Source: Streptomyces sp. NBC_00557
Lineage (GTDB): Bacteria; Actinomycetota; Actinomycetes; Streptomycetales; Streptomycetaceae
DNA: 64,000 nucleotides
Reading direction: 5' to 3'
Assembly (NCBI RefSeq): GCF_036345995.1
Contig: NZ_CP107796.1
Span: forward strand, 3,968,001 to 4,032,000
Both the position numbers and the translations under genes were made by a program. Each line of letters begins with the position of its first letter. Position 1 is the first letter of the stretch. A model generated the notes under the pieces. That model was not told the DNA's origin, made no database searches, and was given only the letters and a program-made list of their open reading frames with translations. Shown here piece after piece: positions 25,429-34,570 of this stretch.

Positions 25429-27255
25429 ATGGGGCACTACAAGGCGAATCTCCGCGACATCGAGTTCAACCTCTTCGAAGTACTCGGCCGCGACAAGGTG
25501 TACGGCACCGGCCCGTTCGAGGAGATGGACGTCGACACCGCGAAGAGCATCCTGGAGGAGATGACCCGCCTCTCGGAGAACGAGCTGGCCGAGTCCTTCG
25601 CCGACGCCGACCGCAACCCGCCCGTCTTCGACCCGGAGACCAACACCGCGCCGGTCCCGGCGTCCTTCAAGAAGAGCTACCAGGCCTTCATGGACTCCGA
25701 GTACTGGCGGCTCGGCCTGCCCGAGGAGATCGGCGGCACCACCTCGCCGCGCTCCCTGATCTGGGCCTACGCGGAGCTGATCCTGGGCGCCAACCCGGCC
25801 GTGTGGATGTACTCCTCCGGCCCGGCGTTCGCCGGCATCCTCTTCGAGGAGGGCAACGAGGTCCAGAAGCACATAGCGAAGATCGCCGTGGAGAAGCAGT
25901 GGGGCTCCACCATGGTGCTCACCGAGCCCGACGCGGGCTCCGACGTGGGCGCCGGCCGCACCAAGGCGATCCAGCAGGAGGACGGCTCCTGGCACATCGA
26001 GGGCGTGAAGCGCTTCATCACCTCCGGTGAGCACGACATGTCGGAGAACATCCTCCACTACGTGCTCGCGCGTCCCGAGGGCGCCGGCCCCGGCACCAAG
26101 GGCCTGTCCCTGTTCCTCGTGCCGAAGTACCTGTTCGACTTCGAGACCGGCGAGCTGGGCGAGCGCAACGGCGTCTACGCCACCAACGTCGAGCACAAGA
26201 TGGGCCTGAAGGTCTCCAACACCTGCGAGATGACCTTCGGCGACAAGCACCCCGCCAAGGGCTGGCTCATCGGCGACAAGCACGACGGCATCCGCCAGAT
26301 GTTCCGCATCATCGAGTTCGCCCGCATGATGGTCGGCACGAAGGCGATCTCCACGCTGTCCACCGGCTACCTCAACGCGCTGGAGTACGCCAAGGAGCGC
26401 GTCCAGGGCCCGGACCTGGCGAACTTCATGGACAAGACCGCGCCGAAGGTCACCATCACCCACCACCCGGACGTGCGCCGCTCGCTGATGACGCAGAAGG
26501 CGTACGCCGAGGGCATGCGCGCCCTGGTGATGTACACCGCCTCGATCCAGGACGCGATCCAGATCAAGGAGGCCGCCGGCGAGGACGCCTCCGCCGAGCA
26601 CGCCCTGAACGACCTGCTGCTGCCCATCGTCAAGGGCTACGGCTCCGAGAAGGGCTACGAGCAGCTCGCCCAGTCGCTGCAGACCTTCGGCGGCTCCGGC
26701 TTCCTGCAGGAGTACCCGGTCGAGCAGTACATCCGGGACTCCAAGATCGACACCCTGTACGAGGGCACCACCGCGATCCAGGGCCAGGACTTCTTCTTCC
26801 GGAAGATCGTCCGCAACCAGGGCGCCGCGCTGAACTCCCTCGCCGAGGACATCAAGAAGTTCCTGGCGCTCGGCACCGGCGGCGAGGAGCTGGCCGGCGC
26901 CCGCGAGCACCTGGCCAAGGCCGCCGTGGAGCTGGAGGCGATCGTCGGCCTGATGCTGACCGACCTCGCCGCCACCGAGCAGGACACCAAGAACATCTAC
27001 AAGGTGGGCCTGAACACCACCCGCCTGCTGATGGCCTCCGGCGACGTCGTCGTCGGCTACCTGCTGCTCAAGGGCGCCGCGGTCGCCGCCGAGAAGCTGC
27101 CCACCGCCTCCGCCAAGGACAAGGCGTTCTACACCGGCAAGATCGCCGCGGCGAAGTTCTTCGCGGCGAACGTCCTGCCGGGCGTCACCCTCGCCCGCAA
27201 GGTCGCCTCCGGTGTGGACCTGGACCTGATGGAACTGGACGAAGCCGCGTTCTGA
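25429..27255 (+). CDS. Acyl-CoA dehydrogenase, FadE5-like
   Basis: 608 residues from ATG 25429 ([21 protein letters not shown]). A GTG at 25396 is an alternative start with a reasonable GAGG upstream. Length and layout match the long acyl-CoA dehydrogenases with an extra C-terminal domain, as in mycobacterial FadE5. FAD-binding motifs are [14 protein letters not shown] and [12 protein letters not shown]; the central domain has [21 protein letters not shown], and [21 protein letters not shown] followed by [17 protein letters not shown] contains the catalytic-loop Glu. It catalyses the first oxidation step of acyl-CoA beta-oxidation. Likely single-gene transcript, ended by a strong hairpin. Confidence 0.95.
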   Translation: MGHYKANLRDIEFNLFEVLGRDKVYGTGPFEEMDVDTAKSILEEMTRLSENELAESFADADRNPPVFDPETNTAPVPASFKKSYQAFMDSEYWRLGLPEEIGGTTSPRSLIWAYAELILGANPAVWMYSSGPAFAGILFEEGNEVQKHIAKIAVEKQWGSTMVLTEPDAGSDVGAGRTKAIQQEDGSWHIEGVKRFITSGEHDMSENILHYVLARPEGAGPGTKGLSLFLVPKYLFDFETGELGERNGVYATNVEHKMGLKVSNTCEMTFGDKHPAKGWLIGDKHDGIRQMFRIIEFARMMVGTKAISTLSTGYLNALEYAKERVQGPDLANFMDKTAPKVTITHHPDVRRSLMTQKAYAEGMRALVMYTASIQDAIQIKEAAGEDASAEHALNDLLLPIVKGYGSEKGYEQLAQSLQTFGGSGFLQEYPVEQYIRDSKIDTLYEGTTAIQGQDFFFRKIVRNQGAALNSLAEDIKKFLALGTGGEELAGAREHLAKAAVELEAIVGLMLTDLAATEQDTKNIYKVGLNTTRLLMASGDVVVGYLLLKGAAVAAEKLPTASAKDKAFYTGKIAAAKFFAANVLPGVTLARKVASGVDLDLMELDEAAF

Positions 27256-27275
27256 GGCTCTGTAGATACCCTGTG

Positions 27276-27306
27276 CGGGCCCGCTCCCTTTCCGGGAGCG
27301 GGCCCG
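27276..27306 (+). terminator. Terminator after acyl-CoA dehydrogenase
   Basis: Perfect 13 bp stem CGGGCCCGCTCCC / GGGAGCGGGCCCG with loop TTTCC, 20 bases after the dehydrogenase stop and before the aminopeptidase gene. Confidence 0.88.
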
Positions 27307-27328
27307 TGCACGTCGTTAAGGTGAATCC

Positions 27329-28627
27329 ATGAGCGCACCAGTCCGCTTCGACCGCGGCCACACCGACGACCTGATGTCCTTTCTCGCGGCCGGCCCGACG
27401 CCGTACCACGCCGTGGCGGCCGCCGCCGAACGGCTGGAGAAGGCCGGCTTCCGGCAGGTGGCCGAGACGGACGCCTGGGACGGCGCCAAGGGCGGCAAGT
27501 ACGTGCTGCGCGGCGGCGCGATCATCGCCTGGTACGTCCCCGAAGGCGCCGAGGCGCACACGCCGTTCCACATCGTCGGCGCCCACACCGACTCCCCGAA
27601 CCTGCGGATCAAGCCGCGCCCGGACAGCGGGGCGCACGGCTGGCGCCAGGTGGCCGTCGAGATCTACGGCGGCCCGCTGATGAACTCCTGGCTGGACCGC
27701 GACCTGGGCCTGGCCGGCCGGCTGAGCCTGCGCGACGGCTCCACGGTCCTGGTGAACGTGGACCGGCCGCTGCTGCGCGTCCCCCAACTCGCCATCCACC
27801 TCGACCGTTCCGTCAGCAGCGAGGGGCTCAAGCTCGACAAGCAGCGCCATCTGCAGCCGGTCTGGGGCCTCGGCGACGACGTCACCGACGGCGACCTGAT
27901 CGCCTTCCTGGAGCAGGAGGCGGGGCTGGCCGCCGGCTCGGTCACCGGCTGGGACCTGATGACGCACCCCGTGGAGGCCCCCGCCTACCTCGGCCGGGAC
28001 CGGGAACTGGTCGCCGGTCCGCGCATGGACAACCTGCTGTCGGTGCACGCGGGCACGGCCGCGCTGGCCGCCGTCGCCACCTCCGGCGCCCGGCTCACCC
28101 GCATCCCCGTACTGGCCGCGTTCGACCACGAGGAGAACGGCTCCCAGTCCGACACGGGCGCCGACGGCCCGCTGCTCGGCACGGTGCTGGAGCGTTCGGT
28201 CCTCGCGCGCGGCGGCTCCTTCGAGGACCGGGCCCGCGCCTTCGCCGGCACGGTCTGCCTGTCCTCCGACACGGGCCACGCCGTCCACCCCAACTACGCG
28301 GAGCGGCACGACCCGACGCACCACCCGCGGGTCAACGGCGGCCCGATCCTCAAGGTGAACGTCAACAACCGCTACGCCACGGACGGTTCGGGCCGCGCCG
28401 TGTTCGCCGCCGCCTGCGAGAAGGCGGGCGTGCCGTTCCAGTCGTTCGTCTCCAACAACTCCATGCCCTGCGGCACCACGATCGGTCCCATCACCGCGGC
28501 CCGGCACGGCATCAGGACCGTGGACATCGGCGTGGCCATCCTCTCGATGCACAGCGTGCGCGAACTGTGCGGCGCCGACGACCCGTTCCTGCTGGCCAAC
28601 GCCCTGACGGCCTTTCTGGAGGGCTGA
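27329..28627 (+). CDS. M18 family aminopeptidase
   Basis: 432 residues, the usual length of M18 (aspartyl aminopeptidase-like, prokaryotic putative aminopeptidase 2) enzymes. Metal and catalytic motifs are present: HIVGAHTDSPNLRIKPRP (first His and Asp), FDHEENGSQSDTGADGP (Glu pair), SSDTGHAVHPNY, and the late NNSMPCGTTIGPITAARHGIRTVDIG. It hydrolyses N-terminal residues from peptides in the cytoplasm using two zinc ions. The start ATG 27329 follows the terminator hairpin closely (TTAAGGTGAATCC upstream), so the gene has a short leader. Confidence 0.95.
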   Translation: MSAPVRFDRGHTDDLMSFLAAGPTPYHAVAAAAERLEKAGFRQVAETDAWDGAKGGKYVLRGGAIIAWYVPEGAEAHTPFHIVGAHTDSPNLRIKPRPDSGAHGWRQVAVEIYGGPLMNSWLDRDLGLAGRLSLRDGSTVLVNVDRPLLRVPQLAIHLDRSVSSEGLKLDKQRHLQPVWGLGDDVTDGDLIAFLEQEAGLAAGSVTGWDLMTHPVEAPAYLGRDRELVAGPRMDNLLSVHAGTAALAAVATSGARLTRIPVLAAFDHEENGSQSDTGADGPLLGTVLERSVLARGGSFEDRARAFAGTVCLSSDTGHAVHPNYAERHDPTHHPRVNGGPILKVNVNNRYATDGSGRAVFAAACEKAGVPFQSFVSNNSMPCGTTIGPITAARHGIRTVDIGVAILSMHSVRELCGADDPFLLANALTAFLEG

Positions 28628-28715
28628 TCCGGGCGCCGCCGACGGCTAGTCGGGGCCTCGCCGGGTACCCGGACGGCACCGGAGATTCCGGAACCGAAAG
28701 GGGAGGCGACTTCTC

Positions 28716-28970
28716 ATGGGGCTCGGAGGATGCATCATCCTCATCGCCGTGGGGGCCATCCTCACGTTCGCGACCGACTGGCACATGCACGGTGTCAACC
28801 TGACCGTCGTCGGCGTGATCCTGATGGCCGTGGGCCTGATCGGCGTGGCGACCTTCAGCGGAATCGCCCGGCGCCGGCGGGTCGTGATGCCGCCGACGCC
28901 GGTGGTCGAGGAGGAACCGCACCACCATCACCACCACGTCGACGGCTACAGCGACGGCTACGGCGTCTGA
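28716..28970 (+). CDS. Small membrane protein, DUF6458-like
   Basis: 84 residues from ATG 28716, with GGGGAGG upstream. Two transmembrane helices (residues ~3-20 and ~27-46; LGGCIILIAVGAILTF and VVGVILMAVGLIGVATF) are followed by a cytoplasmic RRRR stretch and a tail with six consecutive His (EEEPHHHHHH). This matches the short actinobacterial DUF6458 proteins of unknown role. The His run is natural in such proteins and might bind metal. Confidence 0.75.
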   Translation: MGLGGCIILIAVGAILTFATDWHMHGVNLTVVGVILMAVGLIGVATFSGIARRRRVVMPPTPVVEEEPHHHHHHVDGYSDGYGV

Positions 28971-29001
28971 GGAGGGTCCTTGATCCGGTGAACCTGCCTG
29001 C

Positions 29002-30810
29002 CTACTGTTCGTCCATCCCGGCCAGGACGAGGGGCAGGCGGTCCGCGCCGTCCGCGGTGAGACGGACCGGGACGCCCCAGTCCTGCTGGTGGACGTGGCA
29101 GGCGGGGTAGTCGTTGGCCGGGTCGTCGTCGCAGCTCGCCGCCATGGCCGAGACGTGCAGGACGCCCTCGGCGACCTCCGGGTTCAGCTCCAGGTCGCGG
29201 GAGAGGTCCGTGTCCGCGCCCTCGCCCCCGAGCAGCAGCTCGGGCGGGGTGGAGGAGACCAGCAGGCGGGTGGAGGGGCCGTACCGGGTGTCCAGCTTCT
29301 GGCCGGCCGGGGCCTGGAAGACGACGTCCAGCCGGAGCCTGCCGGGCGCGACCTCGGTCGCCGCCCGCTGGGTGCGGTGGGCGACCGCCTCCACCCGCAC
29401 CGCCTCCTCCGGCAGCCGCAGCCGGGTCAGCCGGTGCCGGGCCGACTCCACCACCACGATGTCCTCGCCGGCGAGCACGGCGTCGCTGGGCTCGCGCAGA
29501 TCCGTGGCCAGGGTCGTGACCTCGCCGGTCGCCGGGTCGTAGCGGCGCAGGGCGTGGTTGTAGGTGTCGGCGACCGCCACCGAGCCGTCGGGGAGGGCCG
29601 TCACGCCCAGCGGATGCTGGAACAGGGCCTGCCCGGCGGCGCCGTCGCGGTGCCCGAAGTCGAACAGCCCGGTGCCGACCGCGGTGTGGACGTGTCCGTC
29701 CAGGTCCACCCAGCGCAGGGCGCTCGTCTCGGAGTCGGCCAGCCACAGCCGCTCGGCGGTGGCCGCGAGACCGGAGGGCTGAGCGAACCAGGCCTCGGCG
29801 CCGGGTCCGTCCACCAGCCCCTCGTTGGTCGTGCCGGCCGCCACGCCGACCGTGCCCGCCTCGGGATCGTACGTCCACAGCTGGTGCACGCCCGCCATGG
29901 CGATCCACACCTTGCCGGCGAACACCGCCACGTCCCACGGCGAGGAGAGGTCGACCTCGCGGGCCGGCCCGGCGGTGGCGGACCCCTGCCACCACTGCCG
30001 CCCGGTGCCGGCCAGGGTGGTCACCCCGCCGGAGGCGAGGTCCAGGCGGCGCAGGGCGTGGTTGACGGTGTCGGCCACCACCACCGCGCCGTCCTCCAGC
30101 AGGGCGAGCCCCTGCGGCTCGTTGAAGGAGGCGTTCTCCGGGCCGCCGTCGGCGAACCCGCGCGAGCCGGAGCCGATGCGCCGTACGACCGTCTCGGCGT
30201 CCTCGGCCAGCTCCACCAGCTGGTGCCGGGTGGTGTCGCTGACCAGGAAGTTGCCCGACGGCAGCAGCAGCGCCTTGCCCGGGAAGCGCAGGGTGGTGGG
30301 CTGCGGCTCGGGCGGCACGTACGGCCCGTCCCCACGGCGCAGCGTGCCCTTCGCCCCGTGCTCCGCCTCCAGCTCCCCGACCAGCCGCTCGATGGCGTGC
30401 GCGTGCCCCTCGCCCGCGTGCTGCGCGACCACGTACCCCTCCGGGTCGATCACCACCAGGGTCGGCCAGGCACGCACCGCGTACTGCTTCCAGGTGGACA
30501 GCTCCGGGTCGTCCAGCACCGGGTGCTCCACGCCGTAGCGCTCCACCGCGTCCACCACCGCCTGGTGCTCGGCCTCGTGCACGAACTTCGGCGAGTGCAC
30601 CCCGATGATCACCACCGTGTCCCGGTGCTTCTCCTCCAGCTCGCGCAGCTCGTCCAGGACGTGCAGGCAGTTCACGCAACAAAATGTCCAAAAATCAATA
30701 ATTACGATGCGTCCTCGGAGCCCGGCAAGGCTGAGCTCCTTGTGACCCGTATTGATCCAGCCGCCCTTGCCGATCAGTTCGGGGGCGCGAACGCGTGCGT
30801 GCTTCGCCAT
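29002..30810 (-). CDS. Thioredoxin-like protein with NHL/beta-propeller repeats
   Basis: 602 residues from ATG 30810. Residues ~10-150 form a thioredoxin/TlpA-like domain with a CVNC redox site (C45-V46-N47-C48) in FWTFCCVNCLHVLDEL. Residues ~175-500 carry NHL repeats typical of a six-bladed propeller (repeated LALLEDGAVVVADTVNHALRRLD-like units). The rest is a beta-rich C-terminal domain. The layout matches NHLRC2-like proteins, a conserved but uncharacterised thiol-redox group. No signal peptide is seen, so it is probably cytoplasmic. Oddity: codons 36-44, just before the CVNC, all end in A or T except TGG, in a gene otherwise ending in G/C. Confidence 0.93.
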   Translation of the reverse strand: MAKHARVRAPELIGKGGWINTGHKELSLAGLRGRIVIIDFWTFCCVNCLHVLDELRELEEKHRDTVVIIGVHSPKFVHEAEHQAVVDAVERYGVEHPVLDDPELSTWKQYAVRAWPTLVVIDPEGYVVAQHAGEGHAHAIERLVGELEAEHGAKGTLRRGDGPYVPPEPQPTTLRFPGKALLLPSGNFLVSDTTRHQLVELAEDAETVVRRIGSGSRGFADGGPENASFNEPQGLALLEDGAVVVADTVNHALRRLDLASGGVTTLAGTGRQWWQGSATAGPAREVDLSSPWDVAVFAGKVWIAMAGVHQLWTYDPEAGTVGVAAGTTNEGLVDGPGAEAWFAQPSGLAATAERLWLADSETSALRWVDLDGHVHTAVGTGLFDFGHRDGAAGQALFQHPLGVTALPDGSVAVADTYNHALRRYDPATGEVTTLATDLREPSDAVLAGEDIVVVESARHRLTRLRLPEEAVRVEAVAHRTQRAATEVAPGRLRLDVVFQAPAGQKLDTRYGPSTRLLVSSTPPELLLGGEGADTDLSRDLELNPEVAEGVLHVSAMAASCDDDPANDYPACHVHQQDWGVPVRLTADGADRLPLVLAGMDEQ

Positions 30811-30839
30811 GATCGGGACCAACCACACCCAGGCCTGAG

Positions 30840-31076
30840 CTATTCCTCGTGGCTTGCGCCCACCCAGACGATCCGGAGCCGTTTCTCAGGATCGAACCGT
30901 TGCCCCCTGCCCTGAGCCCTGACGTCCACGTGGGCGGGCACATCCTCCTGGCGGTCGCCGACCGTGAGGGTGCGGGTGGGCTCGAACAGGAGGACTTCGG
31001 CGCGCCGGGGCGCGGACGGCTTGTGGTAGGTGCCGCGCGGGACGGTGAACACCGAGCCGCTGGTCAGGACGACCGT
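30840..31076 (-). pseudogene. Cupin protein remnant (C-terminal half only)
   Basis: The minus strand reads VVLTSGSVFTVPRGTYHKPS, then AEVLLFEPTRTLTVGDRQED and PAHVD before the stop at 30840. This is the second half of a small cupin_2 protein of the kind with the VPRGVEHRP and LLFEP-GT-NTG motifs. The first half, including the His-rich metal-binding strand, is missing: upstream of about 31076 the same frame is merely the complement of the AraC-type gene. The fragment abuts an AraC gene that has also lost its N-terminus, so one deletion probably removed both 5' ends and the shared promoter. The downstream tail is longer than usual. Confidence 0.6.
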
Positions 31077-31767
31077 GCGCGCCCCGGCCGGCTCGCGCAG
31101 GCCCAGGGCGCGCATCGTCAGCTTCTGCACGGGCAGTTTCGCCCTCGCCGAGGCCGGGCTGCTGGACGGGCGCCGGGCCACCACCCACTGGATGTGGGCG
31201 GACGCCTTCCGGGACCTGCATCCCAAGGTGCTGCTGGAGCCGGACGTGCTCTTCGTCGACGAGGGCGACGTCCTCACCGCCGCCGGCAGCGCGGCCGCCC
31301 TCGGCCTCGGGCTGCACCTCTGGCGCCGCGACCACGGCGCCGAACTCGCCGCCGCCGTCTCCCGGCGCCTGGTGTTCGCCGCCCACCGCGACGGCGGCCA
31401 GCGGCAGTTCGTGGAGCGGCCGGTGCCCGACGTGCCCGACGAGTCCCTCGGCCCGCTGCTGGCCTGGGCACAAGAGCGGCTGGGCGATCCGCTGACGGTG
31501 GCGGACCTCGCCGCCCGCGCGGCCGTCAGCCCCGCCACCCTGCACCGCCGCTTCCGCGCCCAACTGGGCACCACCCCGCTGGCGTGGCTGACCGGAGAAC
31601 GGGTGGCCCTTGCGTGCCGCCTCATCGAGCGGGGCGAGGAGCGCCTGGACGTCGTCGCGGCCCGCAGCGGCCTGGGTACGGCGGCCAACCTGCGGGCGCG
31701 GCTGCGCCGGGAGACGGGGCTCAGCCCGTCGGCGTACCGGAGGCGTTTCGGGCCGGCGGCGCCGTGA
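31030..31767 (+). pseudogene. GlxA-type AraC regulator, N-terminally truncated
   Basis: The only start in frame is GTG 31030, directly behind a TAG (31027-31029), giving 245 residues. Family-like sequence begins only near base 31105: ARIVSFCTGSFALAEAGLLDG with the DJ-1/PfpI elbow, then DVLFVDEGDVLTAAGSAA and a complete C-terminal AraC HTH pair (DLAARAAVSPATLHRRFRAQ; GTAANLRARLRRETGLSPSAYRRRF). GlxA-type regulators usually have ~315-330 residues, so the first half of the ligand-like domain is gone. The HTH is intact, so a DNA-binding fragment might still be made, but it has lost its native promoter and start. Confidence 0.65.
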
Positions 31768-31798
31768 CGATCAACGCGCGGCGGGGAACGGTACCCGC

Positions 31799-32293
31799 AT
31801 GAGACTCCTCGTACACGACCGGCTGCTCGGCATCGGCGACGATTACTGGATCGAGGACGAGCACGGCCGCAAGGTCTTCCTCGTCGACGGCAAGGCCATG
31901 CGGCTGCGGGACACCTTCCAGCTGAAGGACGCCCACGGGCGGGTGCTCATCGACATCCACCAGAAGATGTTCGCGCTGCGCGACACCATGGTGATCGAGC
32001 GGGACGGCGAGGGCCTGGCGACCATCCGGCGCAAACGGCTGTCCCTGCTGCGCCACCACTACCGGGTGTCGCTGGTCGACGGCACCGAACTGGACGTCAG
32101 CGGCAGGATCCTCGATCACGAGTTCGCCATCGAGTACGACGGCGAGCTCCTGGCCGTGATCTCCCGCCGCCGGCTCACCCTCCGGGACACCTACGGCATC
32201 GACATCGTGCGCGAGGACGCCGACCCGGCCCTGCTGGTCGCGGTGGCGGTGTGCGTGATCCACCTGGCGCAGAAGGAGCGGGAGGACGACTGA
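31799..32293 (+). CDS. LURP-one-related (tubby C-like) protein
   Basis: 164 residues from ATG 31799. The sequence is a chain of beta hairpins (FLVDGKAMRLRDTFQLKD, RVLIDIHQKMFALRDTMVIE, IRRKRLSLLRHHYRVSLVDG, EFAIEYDGELLAVISRRRLTL) ending in a hydrophobic helix (LLVAVAVCVIHLA), the pattern of the LOR/tubby-C barrel. Bacterial members have no firmly known function; a phospholipid-scramblase-like fold has been noted. It lies 31 bp after the AraC fragment and before the tandem repeat region. A single-gene unit. Confidence 0.88.
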   Translation: MRLLVHDRLLGIGDDYWIEDEHGRKVFLVDGKAMRLRDTFQLKDAHGRVLIDIHQKMFALRDTMVIERDGEGLATIRRKRLSLLRHHYRVSLVDGTELDVSGRILDHEFAIEYDGELLAVISRRRLTLRDTYGIDIVREDADPALLVAVAVCVIHLAQKEREDD

Positions 32294-32324
32294 CACCGCC
32301 GACCCGCCCGCCCTCTGGCACCAC

Positions 32325-32630
32325 AGGGCGCTCCAGGCCCAGCGGTCGCCCGCCGGCGGTACGAGGGCTCAGGTCAACCGGTCGCCCGCCGATGCCGCGA
32401 GGGTCAGGCCGCAACCGATCGCACGCCGATGCTGTCGCGGATCAGCCCCAATCGGTCGCCCGTCGGCGTCGCGGCGGCTCCAGGCCGACCGGTCGCCGGC
32501 GTCGCGGCAGCTTCAAGTCAGTGGTCGCCGACCGGCGTACAGCGCTCAAGGCACATCGGCCGCCCGTCGGCGCGCGGCTCCAGGCCCAGCGGTCGCCCGC
32601 TAGCGGCGCGGCGGCTCCAGGCCCAGCACG
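32325..32630. repeat. Degenerate ~35 bp tandem repeat running into the nitrilase 3' end
   Basis: About eight units, starting near 32343, 32379, 32416, 32453, 32490, 32522, 32557 and 32590 (spacing 32-37 bp), share a head CGGTCGCCCGCCGGCG and a tail GCGGCTCCAGGCCCAG. The last unit overlaps the stop and final codons (LGLEPPRR) of the carbon-nitrogen hydrolase gene. The array therefore looks like repeated duplication of that gene's 3' end, then decay. It fills the whole 306 bp gap between the LOR and hydrolase genes; no other gene is seen there. Confidence 0.8.
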
Positions 32631-33394
32631 CGGTCCTTCAGCGCCGGGAACTGCTCGCGGGTGGCCGCCACCTTCGCGGGGTCGAGGTCGACGGTGAGGA
32701 TCTCCTCGTCCGGGCCCGCCTCGGCGAGCACCTCGCCCCACGGGTCCACCACGATCGAGTGACCCGCCTGGGGAACTCCCGCGTGGGTGCCGGCCGTTCC
32801 ACACGCGAGCACGAACGCCTGGTTCTCCACCGCCCGTGCCTGAGCCAGCAGCGTCCAGTGCGAGCGCCGTCGCTCGGGCCAGCCCGCCGGGATCACCAGG
32901 GTGTCGGCGCCCGCGTCGACCAGGGCACGGAAGAGTTCGGGGAAACGGAGGTCGTAGCAGGTGGCCACGCCGAGCGTGGTCCCGGGCAGCCGGACCGTCA
33001 CCAGGTCCCGCCCGGCGCCCATCAGGACGGCCTCGCCCTTGTCGAAGCCGAAGCGGTGGATCTTGCGGTAGGCGGCGGCCAGTTCACCGGAGGGGGAGAA
33101 GACGAGAGAGGTGTTGTAGAGGGGCCCGTCAGGGTCACGCTCCGGAATCGACCCCGCGTGCAGCCACACGCCCGCGTCGCTCGCGGCCTTGGCCATCGCC
33201 TCGTGCGTCGGCCCCTCCAGCGGCTCGGCCTCGCGGCCGAACTCCTCGTAGGCGAAGGCGCCGGTGGTCCACAGCTCGGGCAGGACGACGAGGTCGGCAC
33301 CGGCCTGTTCCCGGACCAGTGCGGCCACCCGCTGCCGCCGGGACTCGACCGATTCGTCCTCGTTCACAGCGATCTGGATCAGCGAGGCGCGCAC
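32600..33394 (-). CDS. Carbon-nitrogen hydrolase (nitrilase superfamily)
   Basis: 264 residues from GTG 33394 (RASLIQIAVNEDESV is the typical N-terminus). The catalytic triad is intact: E40 in VVLPELWTTG, K111 in YRKIHRFGFDKG and C146 in GVATCYDLRFPELFR. It is a cytoplasmic hydrolase of the omega-amidase/carbamoyl-hydrolase branch; the exact substrate is uncertain. Transcribed away from the mycothiol-enzyme gene across a ~180 bp promoter region. Its last codons coincide with the final unit of the tandem repeat array, so its C-terminal LGLEPPRR may have been shaped by the duplications. Confidence 0.93.
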   Translation of the reverse strand: MRASLIQIAVNEDESVESRRQRVAALVREQAGADLVVLPELWTTGAFAYEEFGREAEPLEGPTHEAMAKAASDAGVWLHAGSIPERDPDGPLYNTSLVFSPSGELAAAYRKIHRFGFDKGEAVLMGAGRDLVTVRLPGTTLGVATCYDLRFPELFRALVDAGADTLVIPAGWPERRRSHWTLLAQARAVENQAFVLACGTAGTHAGVPQAGHSIVVDPWGEVLAEAGPDEEILTVDLDPAKVAATREQFPALKDRVLGLEPPRR

Positions 33395-33576
33395 ACTACC
33401 ACCGTCCTGGCATTCGAGTCGTCCACACCGGCCTACGATCGTCACACGAAAGCACTGCCGGGGTGCCTGCGGGGAGCGTAACTTAGCCTCCCAGACACCC
33501 GCCGAAGTGCAGCCACCGCCCGCTGGCACCGCCGCCACAACCTGCCCGTGTACCGACCGCCGAGGGGTCCCGTTCC

Positions 33577-34401
33577 GTGAGTCTGCATCCCACCCTCCAG
33601 CCCTACGCCGATGCCTGGACGCACTCCATCGAAGCGATATCCGAGATGGTGCAGCCGCTCGTCGAGGGCGAGTGGAACCGGCGGACCCCCTGCCCGGGCT
33701 GGTCGGTTCGGGACATCGTGTCGCACGTCATCGGCATGGAGTGCGAGATGCTCGGCGACCCGCGCCCGATCCACTCCCTGCCCCGCGACCTGTTCCATGT
33801 CACCACCGAGCACCAGCGGTACATGGAGATGCAGGTCGACGTCCGCCGCCACCACACGGCGCCGGAGATGACGGCCGAGCTGGAGTACACGGTCATCCGC
33901 CGCAACCGGCAGCTGCGCAACGAGTCCCGTGACCCCGGCACCATGGTGCGCGGCCCGCTGGGCAAGGAGATCACGCTGGAACAGGCCTACCGCATGCGCG
34001 CCTTCGACGTGTGGGTGCACGAACAGGACCTGCGTACGGCCCTCGGCCGCCCCGGCAACCTGGACTCCCCGGGTGCGTACGTGACCCGCGACGTCCTCCT
34101 GGACGCGCTCCCCAAGGTCGTCGCGAAGGACGCGGACGCGCCGCGCAGTTCGGCCATCGTCTTCGACGTGCACGGCCCGGTGGAGTTCCTGCGCACGGTC
34201 CGCGTCGACATCCAGGGCCGCGGCACCCTGGAAGCCACCCCGGCCCTCGGCCCGGCCGCCACCCTCACCCTCGACTGGGAGACCTACGTCCGCCTCGCCT
34301 GCGGCCGCGTCACCCCCGAGGCGGTCGCCGACCGGGTCAAGACCGAGGGCGACCCGGCCCTGACGGCAGCGATCCTGGCGAACTTCACGGTGACGCCGTA
34401 G
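33577..34401 (+). CDS. Maleylpyruvate isomerase family mycothiol-dependent enzyme
   Basis: 274 residues from GTG 33577. The N-terminal DinB-like metal-binding domain has the family motif TPCPGWSVRDIVSHVIGMECEM, with His in VSHV, and a second His in the RAFDVWVHEQDLRTALGRPGN segment; together with a Glu these form the usual divalent-metal site. The C-terminal ~80 residues are the second conserved domain (ALGPAATLTLDWETYVRLACGR). Such proteins use mycothiol as cofactor in thiol-transfer or isomerisation reactions; the substrate is unknown. It ends before a short repetitive stretch. Confidence 0.93.
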   Translation: MSLHPTLQPYADAWTHSIEAISEMVQPLVEGEWNRRTPCPGWSVRDIVSHVIGMECEMLGDPRPIHSLPRDLFHVTTEHQRYMEMQVDVRRHHTAPEMTAELEYTVIRRNRQLRNESRDPGTMVRGPLGKEITLEQAYRMRAFDVWVHEQDLRTALGRPGNLDSPGAYVTRDVLLDALPKVVAKDADAPRSSAIVFDVHGPVEFLRTVRVDIQGRGTLEATPALGPAATLTLDWETYVRLACGRVTPEAVADRVKTEGDPALTAAILANFTVTP

Positions 34402-34470
34402 GGGGTGCCCCGCAGGGCGCGAGCGGCGGTGGTGACGGAGAGCCGCCGACGGCGCGGAGCCGGGAAGGCT

Positions 34471-34564
34471 GGGCGGCTCCTCGAGCGACGTCGGGCGGCT
34501 TCTCGAGCGACTGGAAACGGGTGGCGCGTGGGTGGGAGAGCGTCGGCGCGGGAGAGCGTCGGCG
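34471..34564. repeat. Short direct repeats between two convergent genes
   Basis: GGGCGGCTCCTCGAGCGAC (34471) recurs with one change at 34493, and GGGAGAGCGTCGGCG (34534) recurs exactly at 34550. They lie in the 169 bp gap between the 3' ends of the mycothiol-enzyme and MFS genes. No hairpin terminator is obvious. Confidence 0.7.
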
Positions 34565-34570
34565 TCGGAG

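Noticed and set aside
28716..28970. Engineered His6 tag in the small membrane protein
   Set aside because: The His run is inside a natural acidic tail and the gene lies in an ordinary chromosomal setting.
30849..31802. Plus-strand frame of 317 codons over the cupin/AraC scar
   Set aside because: Gly/Arg/Pro-rich shadow; the AraC HTH is in a different frame.
32325..32630. CRISPR array
   Set aside because: Units are degenerate, contiguous and without unique spacers, and no cas genes are nearby.
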